Counted from the first letter of the stretch, positions 47,455-57,018 are shown. The stretch: 64,000 bases of DNA from Erythrobacter sp. (GCF_024305245.1 NZ_JAMWYX010000007.1:1-64000), one strand, 5' to 3'. Notes: generated by a model not told the origin, from the sequence alone. Program-made: numbers and translations.

Positions 47455-48836
47455 GCGCGCCGGCCGTGCCGCCGCAGCACCGCGTTCCGCTGGGGACGCG
47501 CATCGGTTTCGGCATCGGGGACTTCGGCTTCCTGGTGGTGTGGCAGGGCACGACCCTGTTCCTGATGTATTTCTACACCGACGTAATGGGGATCGACCCG
47601 GTGCTGGCTGGGACGATCTATCTGGTCGCGATGGTCTGGGATGCCGTAACGGACCCGGTGATTGCCGCGCTGGCCGAACGCACCCGCACCCGCTGGGGGC
47701 GTTACCGCCCGTGGATCGCGCTGGGGGCGGTGCCCTTCGGCGTGTCTTTCGCGCTGGCGTTTTCCACTCCGGGCGACTTGCCCGTTGCGCCGTGGGTTTG
47801 GGCGCTGGGCACACACCTGTTGCTCCGCACCGCCTACACAGTGGTTTCGATGCCATTCAATTCGATGCAGGCACGCTTGACCAGCGATGCGGACGAACGC
47901 AGCGTTCTGGCGGGCTTCCGTATGGTCGGCGCGGCCAGCGGCGGCCTCGCGATTGTGGTGCTGATGCCGCTGGTGGTTCAGTCTTTCGCCGCACAAGGCG
48001 AGGCTTACGGCTACCTCGTCGCCGCCAGCCTCGCGGGGGCGCTGGCGGTGGCGGGGCTGCTTTACTGCGCGGCCGCGATGCGCGAACCTGGCGCCGGCAG
48101 TGAGGCGGCACCCGAACAGTCGCTTTGGGCCGATATTGCCGCGATCCCCGGCCTGTTCCGCTCCAACGGTCCGCTCATTCGCGTGTTCGGGGTGATCGTG
48201 ATCGGATCGATCTGCCTCGGGATGTTCGGCAAGAACGTGCTCTATCACTTCAAGTATGACGTAGGCCGTGAGGATCTCACCACCTTTGCGCTGGTGCTGC
48301 CGGCGGTGTTGCTGGTGGTCTCGACGCCATTCTGGGTTTGGCTGTCGAAGCGCCGCAGCAAACGCGATGCGCTGAACGCCGGCTTGCTGATCGCGCTGGC
48401 AGGCTATGTGTTGTTCTTCCTCAATCCATCGCAATTCCTCCCTGGTGCCTTTGCCGCAATAGCGTTGATCGGACTGGGTGGCGCAGCACTGCCGGTGATG
48501 TTCTGGGCCATGCTGCCGGACACCATCGAATATGGGGAATATCGTTCCGGCGTGCGGGCGGAATCGCGGACCTTCGGCTTTGCGACCTTCGCTCAAAAAG
48601 CGGCGGTGGGGATCAACGCGTTGCTGCTCGGTGCCCTGCTGAGCCGGGCGGGCTTCGAGGCCAATGCTGTCCAGGCCCCCGCGACGCTGGTCGCGATGAA
48701 GGCGATCATGGCACTGGTTCCTGCAGCCGGCAGCATCGCAATTCTCGCCATCCTGCGCGGCTACCGGCTGGACCGCCAGACGCACGAGAATATCGTGAAT
48801 GCCCTGCGCGAGCGAGCTTCCATCGAGCGAGGCTGA
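47451..48836 (+). CDS. GPH-family sugar:cation symporter (MFS)
   Basis: The 461-residue protein has 12 hydrophobic helices and the glycoside-pentoside-hexuronide family pattern. It includes FYTDVMGIDPVLAGTIYLVAMVWDAVTDPVIAALAERTRTRWGRYRPW (the DxxxDP and R-x-GRYRPW blocks of MelB/XynP-like carriers) and PDTIEYGEYRSGVRAES in the second half. It imports a glycoside with Na+ or H+. ATG at 47451 overlaps the stop of the chimeric GH3 ORF (ATGA), so an ancestral glycosidase-transporter operon is visible. With the glycosidase broken the transported sugar may not be used through this locus. Confidence 0.92.
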   Translation: MSAPAVPPQHRVPLGTRIGFGIGDFGFLVVWQGTTLFLMYFYTDVMGIDPVLAGTIYLVAMVWDAVTDPVIAALAERTRTRWGRYRPWIALGAVPFGVSFALAFSTPGDLPVAPWVWALGTHLLLRTAYTVVSMPFNSMQARLTSDADERSVLAGFRMVGAASGGLAIVVLMPLVVQSFAAQGEAYGYLVAASLAGALAVAGLLYCAAAMREPGAGSEAAPEQSLWADIAAIPGLFRSNGPLIRVFGVIVIGSICLGMFGKNVLYHFKYDVGREDLTTFALVLPAVLLVVSTPFWVWLSKRRSKRDALNAGLLIALAGYVLFFLNPSQFLPGAFAAIALIGLGGAALPVMFWAMLPDTIEYGEYRSGVRAESRTFGFATFAQKAAVGINALLLGALLSRAGFEANAVQAPATLVAMKAIMALVPAAGSIAILAILRGYRLDRQTHENIVNALRERASIERG

Positions 48837-49337
48837 GTGCAAGACTGCCGAATGGTCCGATCGATGCATTTGGTCGGCGTCGCATCTTCGATCCAGGCCA
48901 TGGTGCGCAGGCGCAGTTCCCGGCCGACGACCACCGTGCCGTGGGATCCGGACCAGCGCAAGTTTCTGGCACGATCGCGCCGCATGCCCGTTGACCGCAT
49001 CCTAGCAAGGCTCCTCCAATGCTCGCACTGAGGGAGCTTTGCTGACGGTCCCTTCGGGAGCGATCGATCGGCTGCTTTTGTGTCAAGCAGACGTTTGCCT
49101 TGACCGACCTGAACGACCGACTGTGGGTCGAGAGCTGCCTATCCTGCGGGCGCTCGCGGCTCCGAATAACTCGCTGATTTCCTGCTTTCGGTCTTCTGTC
49201 CTGTCAAAATCAGTTGGATCGGGCAGAACTCTTGTCACTCGGTTTTGACAAATCACGATTTGTTCTGGCGCTCTGAGTCCATCTTCGGTGTCAAAGGACA
49301 CGAACCCAATCTGCCCCACGCCAGCCTCGCTCGGCGA

Positions 49338-49353
49338 TGTTCCACGTGAAACA
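49338..49353. promoter_or_regulatory. parS centromere-like site (ParB binding)
   Basis: TGTTCCACGTGAAACA matches the bacterial chromosomal parS consensus TGTTNCACGTGAAACA at every fixed position. ParB proteins nucleate here and spread for chromosome segregation; such sites cluster near oriC. It is in non-coding DNA, as usual. No parA or parB gene lies in the window. Confidence 0.85.
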
Positions 49354-49386
49354 TGCCGCAAACCAATCCGCTTGCGGGTCTGGGGC

Positions 49387-49402
49387 ACCCCTACTAGGGG
49401 TC
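49387..49402 (+). promoter_or_regulatory. Hairpin that covers the ribosome-binding site of the LOG gene
   Basis: ACCCCTA and TAGGGGT are perfect inverses around one C. The second arm supplies AGGGG, the Shine-Dalgarno sequence 7-8 bases before the ATG at 49408, so the fold would hide it. It may instead be a small operator. Confidence 0.45.
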
Positions 49403-49407
49403 TTGCA

Positions 49408-50280
49408 ATGACCGACAAAGACCTGACCGACCGCAAGTTCTATCCTGCGGGCGAAGAAGCCCGTTTTGCCGAGGGCGTGCCCGAACGTACGCCGCAGACC
49501 GCGCATCCGGCTTACAAACTCGCTTTCCGCGACACCGATTTTCTGCTGCGCGAGGAACTGCGCCCGGTGCGCTTCCAGCTCGAGCTGCTCAAGACCGAGA
49601 TGCTGCTGGACGAAGCGCGGGTTGGATCCACGCTGGTGATGTACGGATCGGCGCGCATCCCGTCACCGGCGCAATCCGAAGCCCGAATCGAGGCGGCGCG
49701 GGAAGACAGCGAATACGAACAGAAGGTCGCGGCGCGGCTGGCCGAGAAGGCCAAATATTACGACGAGGCCTACAAGCTGGCGCGGCTCGTCAGCGAAAAG
49801 GCGATTATCGAGGACGGCAAACGCCAGTTCATTGTCACCACCGGGGGCGGGCCGTCGATCATGGAGGCGGGCAACCGCGGCGCATCGGATGCTGGCAGCG
49901 AATCGATTGGGCTGAACATCGTGCTGCCACACGAACAGGCGCCCAATCCTTACGTGACGCCGTACCTCAGCTTCCAGTTCCATTACTTCGCGCTGCGCAA
50001 GATGCATTTCCTGCTGCGCGCGCGCGCGGTGGCGGTGTTCCCCGGCGGATTCGGCACGTTTGACGAATTCTTCGAACTCGTCACTCTGATCCAGACTGGC
50101 AAGATGAAGCCGATCCCGATCATCCTGTTCGGCAAGGAGTTCTGGAACCGCGTGATCGATTTCGAGGCGCTGGCCGAGGAAGGCACGATCTCGAAAGCCG
50201 ATCTCGACCTGTTTACCTGGTGCGAAACCGCAGAAGAGGCCTGGGCCTGCATCGCGGAATTTTATGAGCTGAAGGACTGA
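49408..50280 (+). CDS. LOG-family protein (putative cytokinin riboside phosphoribohydrolase-like)
   Basis: The 290-residue protein shows the lysine-decarboxylase-like Rossmann fold of the LOG family: VMYGSARIPSP, the ligand loop TTGGGPSIMEAGNRGA and the signature PGGFGTFDEFFELVTLIQTGK. LOG enzymes release free bases from nucleoside 5'-monophosphates. The N-terminal 100 residues (LREELRPVRFQLELLKTEMLLDE) are the longer bacterial type. ATG at 49408 was chosen because AGGGG precedes it and the upstream frame crosses parS. Confidence 0.9.
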   Translation: MTDKDLTDRKFYPAGEEARFAEGVPERTPQTAHPAYKLAFRDTDFLLREELRPVRFQLELLKTEMLLDEARVGSTLVMYGSARIPSPAQSEARIEAAREDSEYEQKVAARLAEKAKYYDEAYKLARLVSEKAIIEDGKRQFIVTTGGGPSIMEAGNRGASDAGSESIGLNIVLPHEQAPNPYVTPYLSFQFHYFALRKMHFLLRARAVAVFPGGFGTFDEFFELVTLIQTGKMKPIPIILFGKEFWNRVIDFEALAEEGTISKADLDLFTWCETAEEAWACIAEFYELKD

Positions 50281-50284
50281 GCCA

Positions 50285-50800
50285 GTGATCCGCACCCCCC
50301 GGCTGTTGCTGCGTGATGTGCGGCCCGCCGAGGACTTTGCGGCTATGCATGCGATTTTGGCCAATCCGCAGGCGATGGCGTTCTGGTCGAGCCTGCCGCA
50401 CGGATCCGAAGATCAAAGCCGCGAGTGGCTGGCGGATATGGCAGCCATTCCCCCGACTGAGGGAGCGGACTTCATCGTCGAATATCAGGGCCAAGCCATC
50501 GGCAAGGCCGGGTTCTACCGCTTCCCGGAAATCGGATTTCTGTTCGCGCCGGATGTGTGGGGGCAGGGCTTCGCCAGCGAGGCGATGCGCGCAGTTTTAG
50601 CGAATGGCTTTGCCGAACGCGGGCTCGAATGCGCGGTGGCCGATGTCGACCCGCGCAACGCAGCCTCGCTTCGGCTTCTGGCCGGGCTTGGCTTTGCCGA
50701 AACCCACCGAGCCGAGCGGACCTGGCTGATCGGCGATCAGTGGTGCGACAGTATTTACTTGTCCATGTCGCGCGAAGACTGGTTGGCGCGCACCGCCTGA
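50285..50800 (+). CDS. GNAT-family acetyltransferase (RimJ-like)
   Basis: The 171-residue protein has the RimJ/RimL-type pattern: MIRTPRLLLRDVRPAEDFAAM, the acetyl-CoA loop VWGQGFASEAMRAVL and NAASLRLLAGLGFAET. It uses a GTG start 5 bases after the LOG stop and is probably co-transcribed. Its 3' end overlaps thiD by 46 bases in opposite orientation. Acceptor unknown. Confidence 0.87.
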   Translation: MIRTPRLLLRDVRPAEDFAAMHAILANPQAMAFWSSLPHGSEDQSREWLADMAAIPPTEGADFIVEYQGQAIGKAGFYRFPEIGFLFAPDVWGQGFASEAMRAVLANGFAERGLECAVADVDPRNAASLRLLAGLGFAETHRAERTWLIGDQWCDSIYLSMSREDWLARTA

Positions 50801-51597
50801 TGCCCCAGCGGCCCGTTGCCAGCGCCAAAGCCGGGCGCGGCTTCGATCGCGCGGATCACGAAATTGCGCCCCAGCCGCACCGCGTGCTCGAGCGGCTGGC
50901 GGTGGCCGAGCAGCGTCGCGATTGCCGATGACAGCGTGCAGCCGGTGCCGTGAGTGTGTGGGGTATCGATCCGCGCGTGATCGAACTGCACCGCGCGTTC
51001 GCGGGGAACATACAGCACATCGATGATCCGCGCGTCCAACGTGTGCCCACCCTTGGCCAGCACCGCAGCGCCGGTCATGTTGGACAGTTCCTCGGCGGCC
51101 CCGACCAGCTGCTCGGTGGTTGTGAGATTGCGGCCCAGCAGGTGGCCGAGTTCGGGCAGGTTGGGGGTGATCAGCGCGGCGCGCGGAAACAGCACCTCGC
51201 GCAAGGCGGTGATCGCTTCGGGATCGATCAGCGCCGCACCGCTGGTGGCGATCATCACCGGATCGACCACGATGGGCGCGCGAACGCCTTCCAGCGCGCG
51301 GGCGACATGGGCGATGATATCGGCATCGTGCAGCATCCCGATCTTCACCGCATCCACACCGATATCGGAGATGCATGAGGCGATCTGTTCGGCCACCATA
51401 TCGCCCGACATCGGCGCGATGGCTTGCACGCCCACGCTGTTCTGCGCGGTGACGGCGGTGATGGCGGTCATGGCATAACCGCCGAGCATGGTGATGGTCT
51501 TGATATCGGCCTGAATCCCTGCGCCGCCGGACGAATCGGATCCGGCGATGCTGAGAATTCGCGGGGCAGGGGTGCTCGGGCGCGTTGTCGTGGTCAT
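50755..51597 (-). CDS. thiD: Hydroxymethylpyrimidine/phosphomethylpyrimidine kinase
   Basis: ThiD phosphorylates HMP and HMP-P for thiamine synthesis. The 280-residue ribokinase-fold protein has LSIAGSDSSGGAGIQADIKT, VDPVMIATSGAALID, LITPNLPELGHLL and the anion-hole motif HTHGTGCTLSSAIAT with catalytic Asp-like position in the GTGC loop. ATG at 51597 is used; a start at 51609 would add four residues. No TPP riboswitch pattern is recognisable upstream. Confidence 0.95.
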   Translation of the reverse strand: MTTTTRPSTPAPRILSIAGSDSSGGAGIQADIKTITMLGGYAMTAITAVTAQNSVGVQAIAPMSGDMVAEQIASCISDIGVDAVKIGMLHDADIIAHVARALEGVRAPIVVDPVMIATSGAALIDPEAITALREVLFPRAALITPNLPELGHLLGRNLTTTEQLVGAAEELSNMTGAAVLAKGGHTLDARIIDVLYVPRERAVQFDHARIDTPHTHGTGCTLSSAIATLLGHRQPLEHAVRLGRNFVIRAIEAAPGFGAGNGPLGHQAVRANQSSRDMDK

Positions 51598-51747
51598 GGC
51601 GCCAGCCATAGCAATTCCGTGCGCGCAGGCGAGAAGTTTGCAGAAGCGCCGCACAGCGGGCCGGACGGCATTTTCCGGCCAGGCGGGCAACTCATGATAT
51701 GAAACCGAACCTGCGGACGTGTCTACATGGTGCCGGAGGATCAGCAC

Positions 51748-52284
51748 ATGACGCGGGCGAACGACAAGAAACAGACGGAATCCAAAGAGATTGCCCGCAT
51801 GTATTGGCGGTTCATGGCGATGATCGCCGCCAGCACCATCGTGATGTTCGTCCTGATGTACCTCAACACGTACAACGTCGACCACGTGTTCTGGAGCGAG
51901 ACGCGCTTCTGGATGGCGTTTGTCATGGGAGCAGCCATGATGGTCATCATGCTGGGTTTCATGTGGGGCATGTATGAAAGCGTGCCGCGCAATCTGGTGA
52001 TCCTGGCCGTGGCGGCGCTGACCTTCGCGGTCGCGCTGTGGCTGGTGCGCAGCCAGACCAGCGTGACCGACAGCGAATATATGTCCGCGATGATCCCGCA
52101 CCATTCGATCGCGATCATGACGAGCGAGCGCGCGCATCTGAAAGACCCGCGCGTGCGCAAGCTGGCGCATGACATCATCCTCGCCCAGCGGCGCGAGATT
52201 GCGCAGATGCGCTATCTTATCGAGGACATCGAACAGAACGGGGTGCGCATGGCCCGGCGCGTGCCGGAGGAGGTGCAGCCATGA
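51748..52284 (+). CDS. DUF305-domain membrane protein
   Basis: The 178-residue protein has three membrane helices (RFMAMIAASTIVMFVLMYL; MAFVMGAAMMVIMLGFMWGM; LVILAVAALTFAVALWLV). A ferritin-like DUF305 stretch follows, with MIPHHSIAIMTSERAHLKDPRVRKLAHDII and the His-His and Met residues common in copper-linked members. GGAGG lies 10 bases before the ATG at 51748. The next two genes overlap it, forming a three-gene operon that ends in a cytochrome c. Confidence 0.85.
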   Translation: MTRANDKKQTESKEIARMYWRFMAMIAASTIVMFVLMYLNTYNVDHVFWSETRFWMAFVMGAAMMVIMLGFMWGMYESVPRNLVILAVAALTFAVALWLVRSQTSVTDSEYMSAMIPHHSIAIMTSERAHLKDPRVRKLAHDIILAQRREIAQMRYLIEDIEQNGVRMARRVPEEVQP

Positions 52285-52790
52285 ACGCGCCGCAAACGTT
52301 AATTGCCCTGCCGCTCGCACTGGCCGCGCTGGCGCTGACGGGCTGCAACCGCAACACCGCGATCGGCAACGACCGCGAGGCGCAGATCGACCACGCGCCG
52401 ACGCCGGCTCCGGTGATGCGCGCCGCCGCCGCACTCGAAAACGTCGCGCCCGCGCTGATCAAGCCCGAGACAATGTCCTTTGCCGATCTTGCGGTGCTGC
52501 GCCCGTTGGCTGGCGATTGCGCGGTGCGGCTGACCGAGGTCGCCTTTCCGTCGTTCGTCTACACCCCCGGCGCTGCCGGCACGATCAAGCTCAACGGCAA
52601 GCTGGTCCGCCTGCCCGCGACAGATGAGATGCGCTTTTCCGATCAGGGGCTGACCGTCACCTTGCGTCCGGGCCAAGAGCGGGGCGATGCCGGGTTAGGG
52701 GAAATCGACATGATCGTGGTGCCGCCCGATGCCGATCAGGAAACCGGATATTCGGGCTTCAATGATTGCAACATCGGAGAAAGCGGATGA
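52281..52790 (+). CDS. Lipoprotein of unknown function
   Basis: The 169-residue protein has a lipoprotein signal (LIALPLALAALALTGC, Cys22). The mature domain contains CAVRLTEVAFPSFVYTPGAAGTIKLNGKLVRLP and a C-terminal ETGYSGFNDCNIG with a second cysteine. No family is recognised with certainty. It overlaps the DUF305 gene (ATGA) and the cytochrome c gene (ATGA), so all three are translated together at the periplasmic face. Confidence 0.7.
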   Translation: MNAPQTLIALPLALAALALTGCNRNTAIGNDREAQIDHAPTPAPVMRAAAALENVAPALIKPETMSFADLAVLRPLAGDCAVRLTEVAFPSFVYTPGAAGTIKLNGKLVRLPATDEMRFSDQGLTVTLRPGQERGDAGLGEIDMIVVPPDADQETGYSGFNDCNIGESG

Positions 52791-53308
52791 GCCCTGCTGT
52801 CAAAAGCGCGCTGCTGGGCGCAGTCGGCATGATCGTGTTGCTGGCGCTGATCGCGTTACTGGTTGTGCTGACCGGCGGTTACAATGTCGCGGCGACCGAA
52901 CGTCATCTTCCGGTCGTCGGCTGGGCGCTCGACACGACTTACACCAATGCGGTCAAGGGGGCTGCGGACGACATCGAGGCGCCCGCGTTCACCCCGGCGA
53001 TGATCGCTGCGGGGGCAGGCGAATACAAGGAATATTGCCAGCACTGCCATGGCGGCGTCGGGGAAGGGCGGGCGGAATGGGCGCACGGGATGCGCCCGAT
53101 GCCGCCTGCGCTGGCCACCGCCGCGCGAGAATGGAGCGCGCCGGAAGTGTTCTGGCTGGTCAAGCACGGCGTCAAGATGAGCGGAATGCCCGCCTTCGGC
53201 CCGACGCATGACGATGCGACGCTCTGGAATCTTGCCGCCTTCGTCAAGCAGATGCCCGAAATGACCCCGGCCCAATATGCGAGCTATGCGGGCGGGCACG
53301 AACACTAG
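52787..53308 (+). CDS. Membrane-anchored cytochrome c
   Basis: The 173-residue protein has an N-terminal anchor (LLGAVGMIVLLALIALLVVL). A c-type haem domain carries YCQHCHGG (CXXCH) and a distal Met in KMSGMPAFGPTHDD. It ends with AAFVKQMPEMTP, typical of cytochromes c next to copper or alcohol-oxidising systems. It is the last gene of the DUF305 operon. Electron partner unknown. Confidence 0.9.
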   Translation: MSPAVKSALLGAVGMIVLLALIALLVVLTGGYNVAATERHLPVVGWALDTTYTNAVKGAADDIEAPAFTPAMIAAGAGEYKEYCQHCHGGVGEGRAEWAHGMRPMPPALATAAREWSAPEVFWLVKHGVKMSGMPAFGPTHDDATLWNLAAFVKQMPEMTPAQYASYAGGHEH

Positions 53309-53344
53309 GGTATTATTGCCGCCCGGTCCGGGCCGGAATGTCCC

Positions 53345-53569
53345 TCACCCCTTGAACTTGCGCTCCGTTGACGGCGGGAACTTGGCGTGCATCGCTTTCG
53401 TCCGCGTCGGCCGGTCCATCAACTCGCCGCCGCAATTGGGGCAGCGATCGTCGAGGTCTTCGGCGCATGTCGCGCAGAAGGTGCATTCGAAGCTGCAGAT
53501 GAACGCGCCGGGGGATTCGGCGGGGAGGCCGGTGCCGCAGGTTTCGCAATCGGGGCGCATTTCGAGCAT
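53345..53569 (-). CDS. DUF1272-family zinc-ribbon-like protein
   Basis: The 74-residue protein has eight cysteines in four pairs (CETCGTGL, CSFECTFCATC, CPNCGGEL). This is the DUF1272 pattern, which should bind two zinc ions in a cross-brace way. LMDRPTRTKA is the conserved tail. Function unknown, cytoplasmic. It follows the glmM gene on the same strand with a 14-base gap between the end of one and the start of the other. Confidence 0.9.
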   Translation of the reverse strand: MLEMRPDCETCGTGLPAESPGAFICSFECTFCATCAEDLDDRCPNCGGELMDRPTRTKAMHAKFPPSTERKFKG

Positions 53570-53583
53570 GGCGTGAACCTTTC

Positions 53584-54921
53584 TCAGACCGCCGCGTGCA
53601 CGGCTTCGCAGATGGCGTCCACCACCTGTTCCACTTGTGCCTGATCGTCGCCCTCGGCCATCACCCGGATCACCGGCTCGGTGCCGGACGGGCGGATGAC
53701 GAGGCGGCCCTTGCCTTCGAGTTCGGCCTCGGCAGCGGCGATCACTGCCTTGACGTTGTTGTCCTCCAGCGGTGTGCCGCTGTCGTAACGCACGTTCCTG
53801 AGCAATTGCGGTACGGGTTCGAACACGTGCAGCAATTCGCTTGCCGGCTTGCCCGATCGCACCAGGCTGGCGAGCACCCGCAGCGCTGCCACGGTGCCAT
53901 CGCCGGTGGTGCCGTGATCGAGCAGGATCATGTGGCCCGATTGTTCGCCGCCGACATTGAAGCCGCCTTCCTTCATGCGTTCGAGCACGTAGCGGTCACC
54001 CACCTTGGTACGTTCCAGCGTCAGGCCCTGCGCCGCGAGATAGCGTTCCAGCCCGAGATTGCTCATCACCGTCGCCACGACTCCGCCGCCGGTCAACGCG
54101 CCTTTTTCGTGCATCCGCGTGGCGATCAGCGCCATGATCTGGTCGCCGTCCACCGCGCGGCCTTTTTCGTCGACCACGATCAGCCGGTCGGCATCGCCGT
54201 CCAGCGCAATGCCGATATCAGCGCCTTCCTCGACAACCTTGGCCTGCAGCGCGGTGATTGCCGTTGATCCGACCCCGTCGTTGATATTGGTTCCATTGGG
54301 GCTGACGCCGAGCGTCACCACCTCCGCCCCCAACTCCCAGATGGCCGAGGGGGCGACCTGATAGGCAGCGCCATGCGCGCAATCGACCACCACTTTCAGC
54401 CCGTCGAAACGGATTTCGGCGGCAACCGATTGCTTGACTGCATGGATATAGCGCCCGCGCGCATCCTCGATCCGGCGCGCGCGGCCGATGCGTTCGGCAG
54501 GCACGAGCGGGATGTCGGTTTCCATCAACCGTTCGATTTCGGCCTCGGCTGCGTCCGACAGCTTGAAGCCGTCGGGGCCGAACAGCTTGATGCCATTGTC
54601 GGCGAACAGGTTGTGGCTGGCGGAGATCATCACGCCGAGATCGGCGCGCATTTCGCGGGTCAGCAAGGCGATCGCGGGGGTGGGGAGCGGCCCGGTCATG
54701 ATCACGTCGATCCCGACGCTGGTGAAGCCCGCCACCAACGCGCTTTCCATCATGTAGCCCGACAGGCGCGTGTCCTTGCCGATCACCACCCGGTGGCGGT
54801 GTCCGCCGCGCACGAAATGCCGCCCGGCTGCCTGCCCCACCCGCATCGCGGTGGCCGCTGTCATCGCGCCGGCATTGGTGCGGCCCCTGATCCCGTCGGT
54901 TCCGAACAGCTTGCGTGCCAT
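53584..54921 (-). CDS. glmM: Phosphoglucosamine mutase
   Basis: GlmM converts glucosamine-6-phosphate to glucosamine-1-phosphate for UDP-GlcNAc, peptidoglycan and LPS. The 445-residue protein has the N-terminal [13 protein letters not shown], the phosphoserine loop [17 protein letters not shown], the metal loop [17 protein letters not shown], the sugar loop [18 protein letters not shown] and the phosphate-binding [15 protein letters not shown]. All four active-site segments are intact. Confidence 0.97.
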   Translation of the reverse strand: MARKLFGTDGIRGRTNAGAMTAATAMRVGQAAGRHFVRGGHRHRVVIGKDTRLSGYMMESALVAGFTSVGIDVIMTGPLPTPAIALLTREMRADLGVMISASHNLFADNGIKLFGPDGFKLSDAAEAEIERLMETDIPLVPAERIGRARRIEDARGRYIHAVKQSVAAEIRFDGLKVVVDCAHGAAYQVAPSAIWELGAEVVTLGVSPNGTNINDGVGSTAITALQAKVVEEGADIGIALDGDADRLIVVDEKGRAVDGDQIMALIATRMHEKGALTGGGVVATVMSNLGLERYLAAQGLTLERTKVGDRYVLERMKEGGFNVGGEQSGHMILLDHGTTGDGTVAALRVLASLVRSGKPASELLHVFEPVPQLLRNVRYDSGTPLEDNNVKAVIAAAEAELEGKGRLVIRPSGTEPVIRVMAEGDDQAQVEQVVDAICEAVHAAV

Positions 54922-54948
54922 GAAGTCGTTTTCCCTCGCATCCCGCGC

Positions 54949-56304
54949 ATGATTGTCACGCGCTTCTGGCGCGGTTATCGCCCAAAGGGAAGGGCGAAAG
55001 GCCCGTTTAAGGACAGGCTATTGCTGGAAAGTGAAAACGCGAAAGACGGCGCGGCGGGCAAATTCGCGCTGGTATCGATCCGACTGCCGGTGGCGCTGAC
55101 ATTTGCGGCGCTGATTGCCGGGCTGGTGGCGGGGATTGCCAGCGGAGCGCTGGGCGGTCCGCAATGGATCGGGGATATTGCCGGGGTGATCGGCGGGCTT
55201 TGGCTACGGGCCTTGCAGATGACGATCATCCCGCTGGTCGCCGCGCTGCTGGTGCTGGGTCTGGTGCAGATGATCATGGCCGCACGCGTCGGCACGGTGG
55301 CGCGTCGGATGCTGCTGATCATGGTGGGGGTGCAACTGGCGGGCGGCGTGTTCGCCTCGATTGCCATGCCTGCGCTGTTGAAGGCATTCCCGGTGCCTGC
55401 CGGGGCAAGCGCATTTCTGGCACAGACGCCCGACACCGTCGGCGAAGTGCCCGGCGTGCTCGATTTCGCCGCATCGCTGGTTTCCCCGAACATCATCGCC
55501 GCCGCTGCCGAAACCGCGATGCTGCCGCTGACGCTGTTCTTCGTGATGTTCGCGGTGGCGATCACGCGCCTGCCCGCCGATCAGGGCGACCGGCTGCTGG
55601 GGTTCTTCCACGCGCTCGGCAATGTCATGCTGCTGATCATCGGCTGGGTGCTGGCGATTGCGCCAGTCGGCGTGTTTGCGCTGGCATTCGGTGTCGGAGT
55701 GCAGAGCGGGGGCGGGGCGTTCGCGGCGCTGGGCCATTACGTGCTGACCGTGACTGCGATGGGCACGTTCGTCCTCGCGCTCGCCTATGTCATCGCTGTG
55801 CTGCTGGGCCGCACGGGCGCGCGTTTTGCCACTGCGGTGCTGCCCGCGCAGGCGGTGGCATTGTCCACCCAAAGCTCGCTCGCCAGCCTGCCCGCGATGC
55901 TCGACAGCGCCGGACGGCTGGGGCTGAAAGCCTCGACCGCGGAATTCGTGCTGCCGCTGGCGGTGGTGATTTTCCGGGCGACCAGCGCGGCGATGAACCT
56001 TGCAGTGGTGTATTACATCGCGGCGCTGGCCGGGATCGAGGTGCCATTCGCCATTGCCGTCGCCGGCGTGCTGATCGCCGCCGTCATCAGCCTCAGCGCC
56101 GTCAGCCTGCCCGGATCGATCAGCTTCGTCGTGTCGATCGGGCCGATTGCGCTGGCGATGGGCGTGCCGGTGGAGCCATTGGCGTTGCTAGTCGCAGTCG
56201 AGATGCTGCCCGATCTGATGCGCACGCTCGGCAACGTGACCATGAACGTGGCGGTGACCAGCGCGGTTGACCGTTCGTCGCGGGCCGCTAGTGCCTCGTC
56301 GTAA
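54949..56304 (+). CDS. Dicarboxylate/amino acid:cation symporter (DAACS)
   Basis: The 451-residue integral membrane protein has eight hydrophobic helices and two re-entrant loops. Family motifs are [22 protein letters not shown] (serine-rich HP1) and [20 protein letters not shown], followed by HP2-like [15 protein letters not shown]. It imports C4-dicarboxylates, glutamate or similar substrates with Na+ or H+. The start at 54949 ([15 protein letters not shown]) lies just 27 bases from the divergent glmM start; a later start is possible because the first 40 residues are poorly conserved. Confidence 0.88.
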   Translation: MIVTRFWRGYRPKGRAKGPFKDRLLLESENAKDGAAGKFALVSIRLPVALTFAALIAGLVAGIASGALGGPQWIGDIAGVIGGLWLRALQMTIIPLVAALLVLGLVQMIMAARVGTVARRMLLIMVGVQLAGGVFASIAMPALLKAFPVPAGASAFLAQTPDTVGEVPGVLDFAASLVSPNIIAAAAETAMLPLTLFFVMFAVAITRLPADQGDRLLGFFHALGNVMLLIIGWVLAIAPVGVFALAFGVGVQSGGGAFAALGHYVLTVTAMGTFVLALAYVIAVLLGRTGARFATAVLPAQAVALSTQSSLASLPAMLDSAGRLGLKASTAEFVLPLAVVIFRATSAAMNLAVVYYIAALAGIEVPFAIAVAGVLIAAVISLSAVSLPGSISFVVSIGPIALAMGVPVEPLALLVAVEMLPDLMRTLGNVTMNVAVTSAVDRSSRAASASS

Positions 56305-56380
56305 CGCTGCAACTCTTCGCCTGCATGTGCGTTGTTGCTAAGAACGTTCCAGTTTCACCCCTATGCCTACGGAGGATACC

Positions 56381-56989
56381 ATGGCTTTCCAACTTTCCCC
56401 GCTGCCCTATCCCGCTGACGCACTCGACCCCGCAATCTCGGCCGAGACGCTGTCGTTCCACCACGGCAAGCATCACCAGGCCTATGTCGACAAGACCAAT
56501 GCCGCGATCGAAGGCACCGATCACGCCGATGCATCGCTCGAAGCGATCATCGCCGCATCGCGAGGCAGCAACCAAGGCCTGTTCAACAACTCGGCGCAGA
56601 CTTGGAACCACGGTTTCTACTGGCACAGCCTCGCACCGCAGGCGACCGACCCTTCGGCCGATCTTTCCGCCAAGATCGACGAGGTCTTCGGTTCGATGGA
56701 TGCGCTGAAGCAGAAGCTCAAGGATCGCGGCGCAGGCCACTTCGCCAGCGGCTGGGTGTGGCTGGCCGAAAAGGGCGGCAAGCTGTCGATCGAAGAATCG
56801 CACGATGCCGATACGCTCGCCGACAGTGGCTTCAATCCGCTGCTGACGGTCGATGTGTGGGAGCACGCCTATTATCTCGATCACCAGAACAAGCGTCCGA
56901 GCTATCTCGACGCGGTGATCGACAACAAGCTCAACTGGGCCTTCGCCAGCGAGAACCTCGCGCGCGGCACGGTGTGGACTTACGCGTAA
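56381..56989 (+). CDS. sodB: Superoxide dismutase, Fe type
   Basis: SOD converts superoxide to hydrogen peroxide and oxygen. The 202-residue protein has the metal ligands in HHGKHHQAYVDK, NNSAQTWNHGFYWHS, and DVWEHAYYLD. The Gln of AQTWNH is the iron-type position, which separates it from Mn enzymes. GGAGG lies 7-8 bases before the ATG at 56381. A terminator follows at 57019-57055. Confidence 0.95.
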   Translation: MAFQLSPLPYPADALDPAISAETLSFHHGKHHQAYVDKTNAAIEGTDHADASLEAIIAASRGSNQGLFNNSAQTWNHGFYWHSLAPQATDPSADLSAKIDEVFGSMDALKQKLKDRGAGHFASGWVWLAEKGGKLSIEESHDADTLADSGFNPLLTVDVWEHAYYLDHQNKRPSYLDAVIDNKLNWAFASENLARGTVWTYA

Positions 56990-57018
56990 GTCGCCGCAGC
57001 CGTCATTCGGTTATCAGA

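Larger units (their letters stand above)
48837..49407. other. 571-bp non-coding gap with parS and several palindromes
   Basis: No gene is readable. It contains the parS match (49338-49353), an inverted repeat TGTCAAAA/TTTTGACA (49202-49209 and 49243-49250), ACAAAT-cacg-ATTTGT (49247-49262), a GTGTC/GACAC hairpin (about 49289-49302) and ACCCCTA-c-TAGGGGT just before the LOG gene. Confidence 0.5.

Noticed and set aside
49039..49248. Short open frame in the parS gap
   Set aside because: No similarity, no ribosome-binding site, and it is crossed by inverted repeats.
51598..51747. TPP riboswitch before thiD
   Set aside because: The conserved thi-box elements are not found in the right order on the minus strand.
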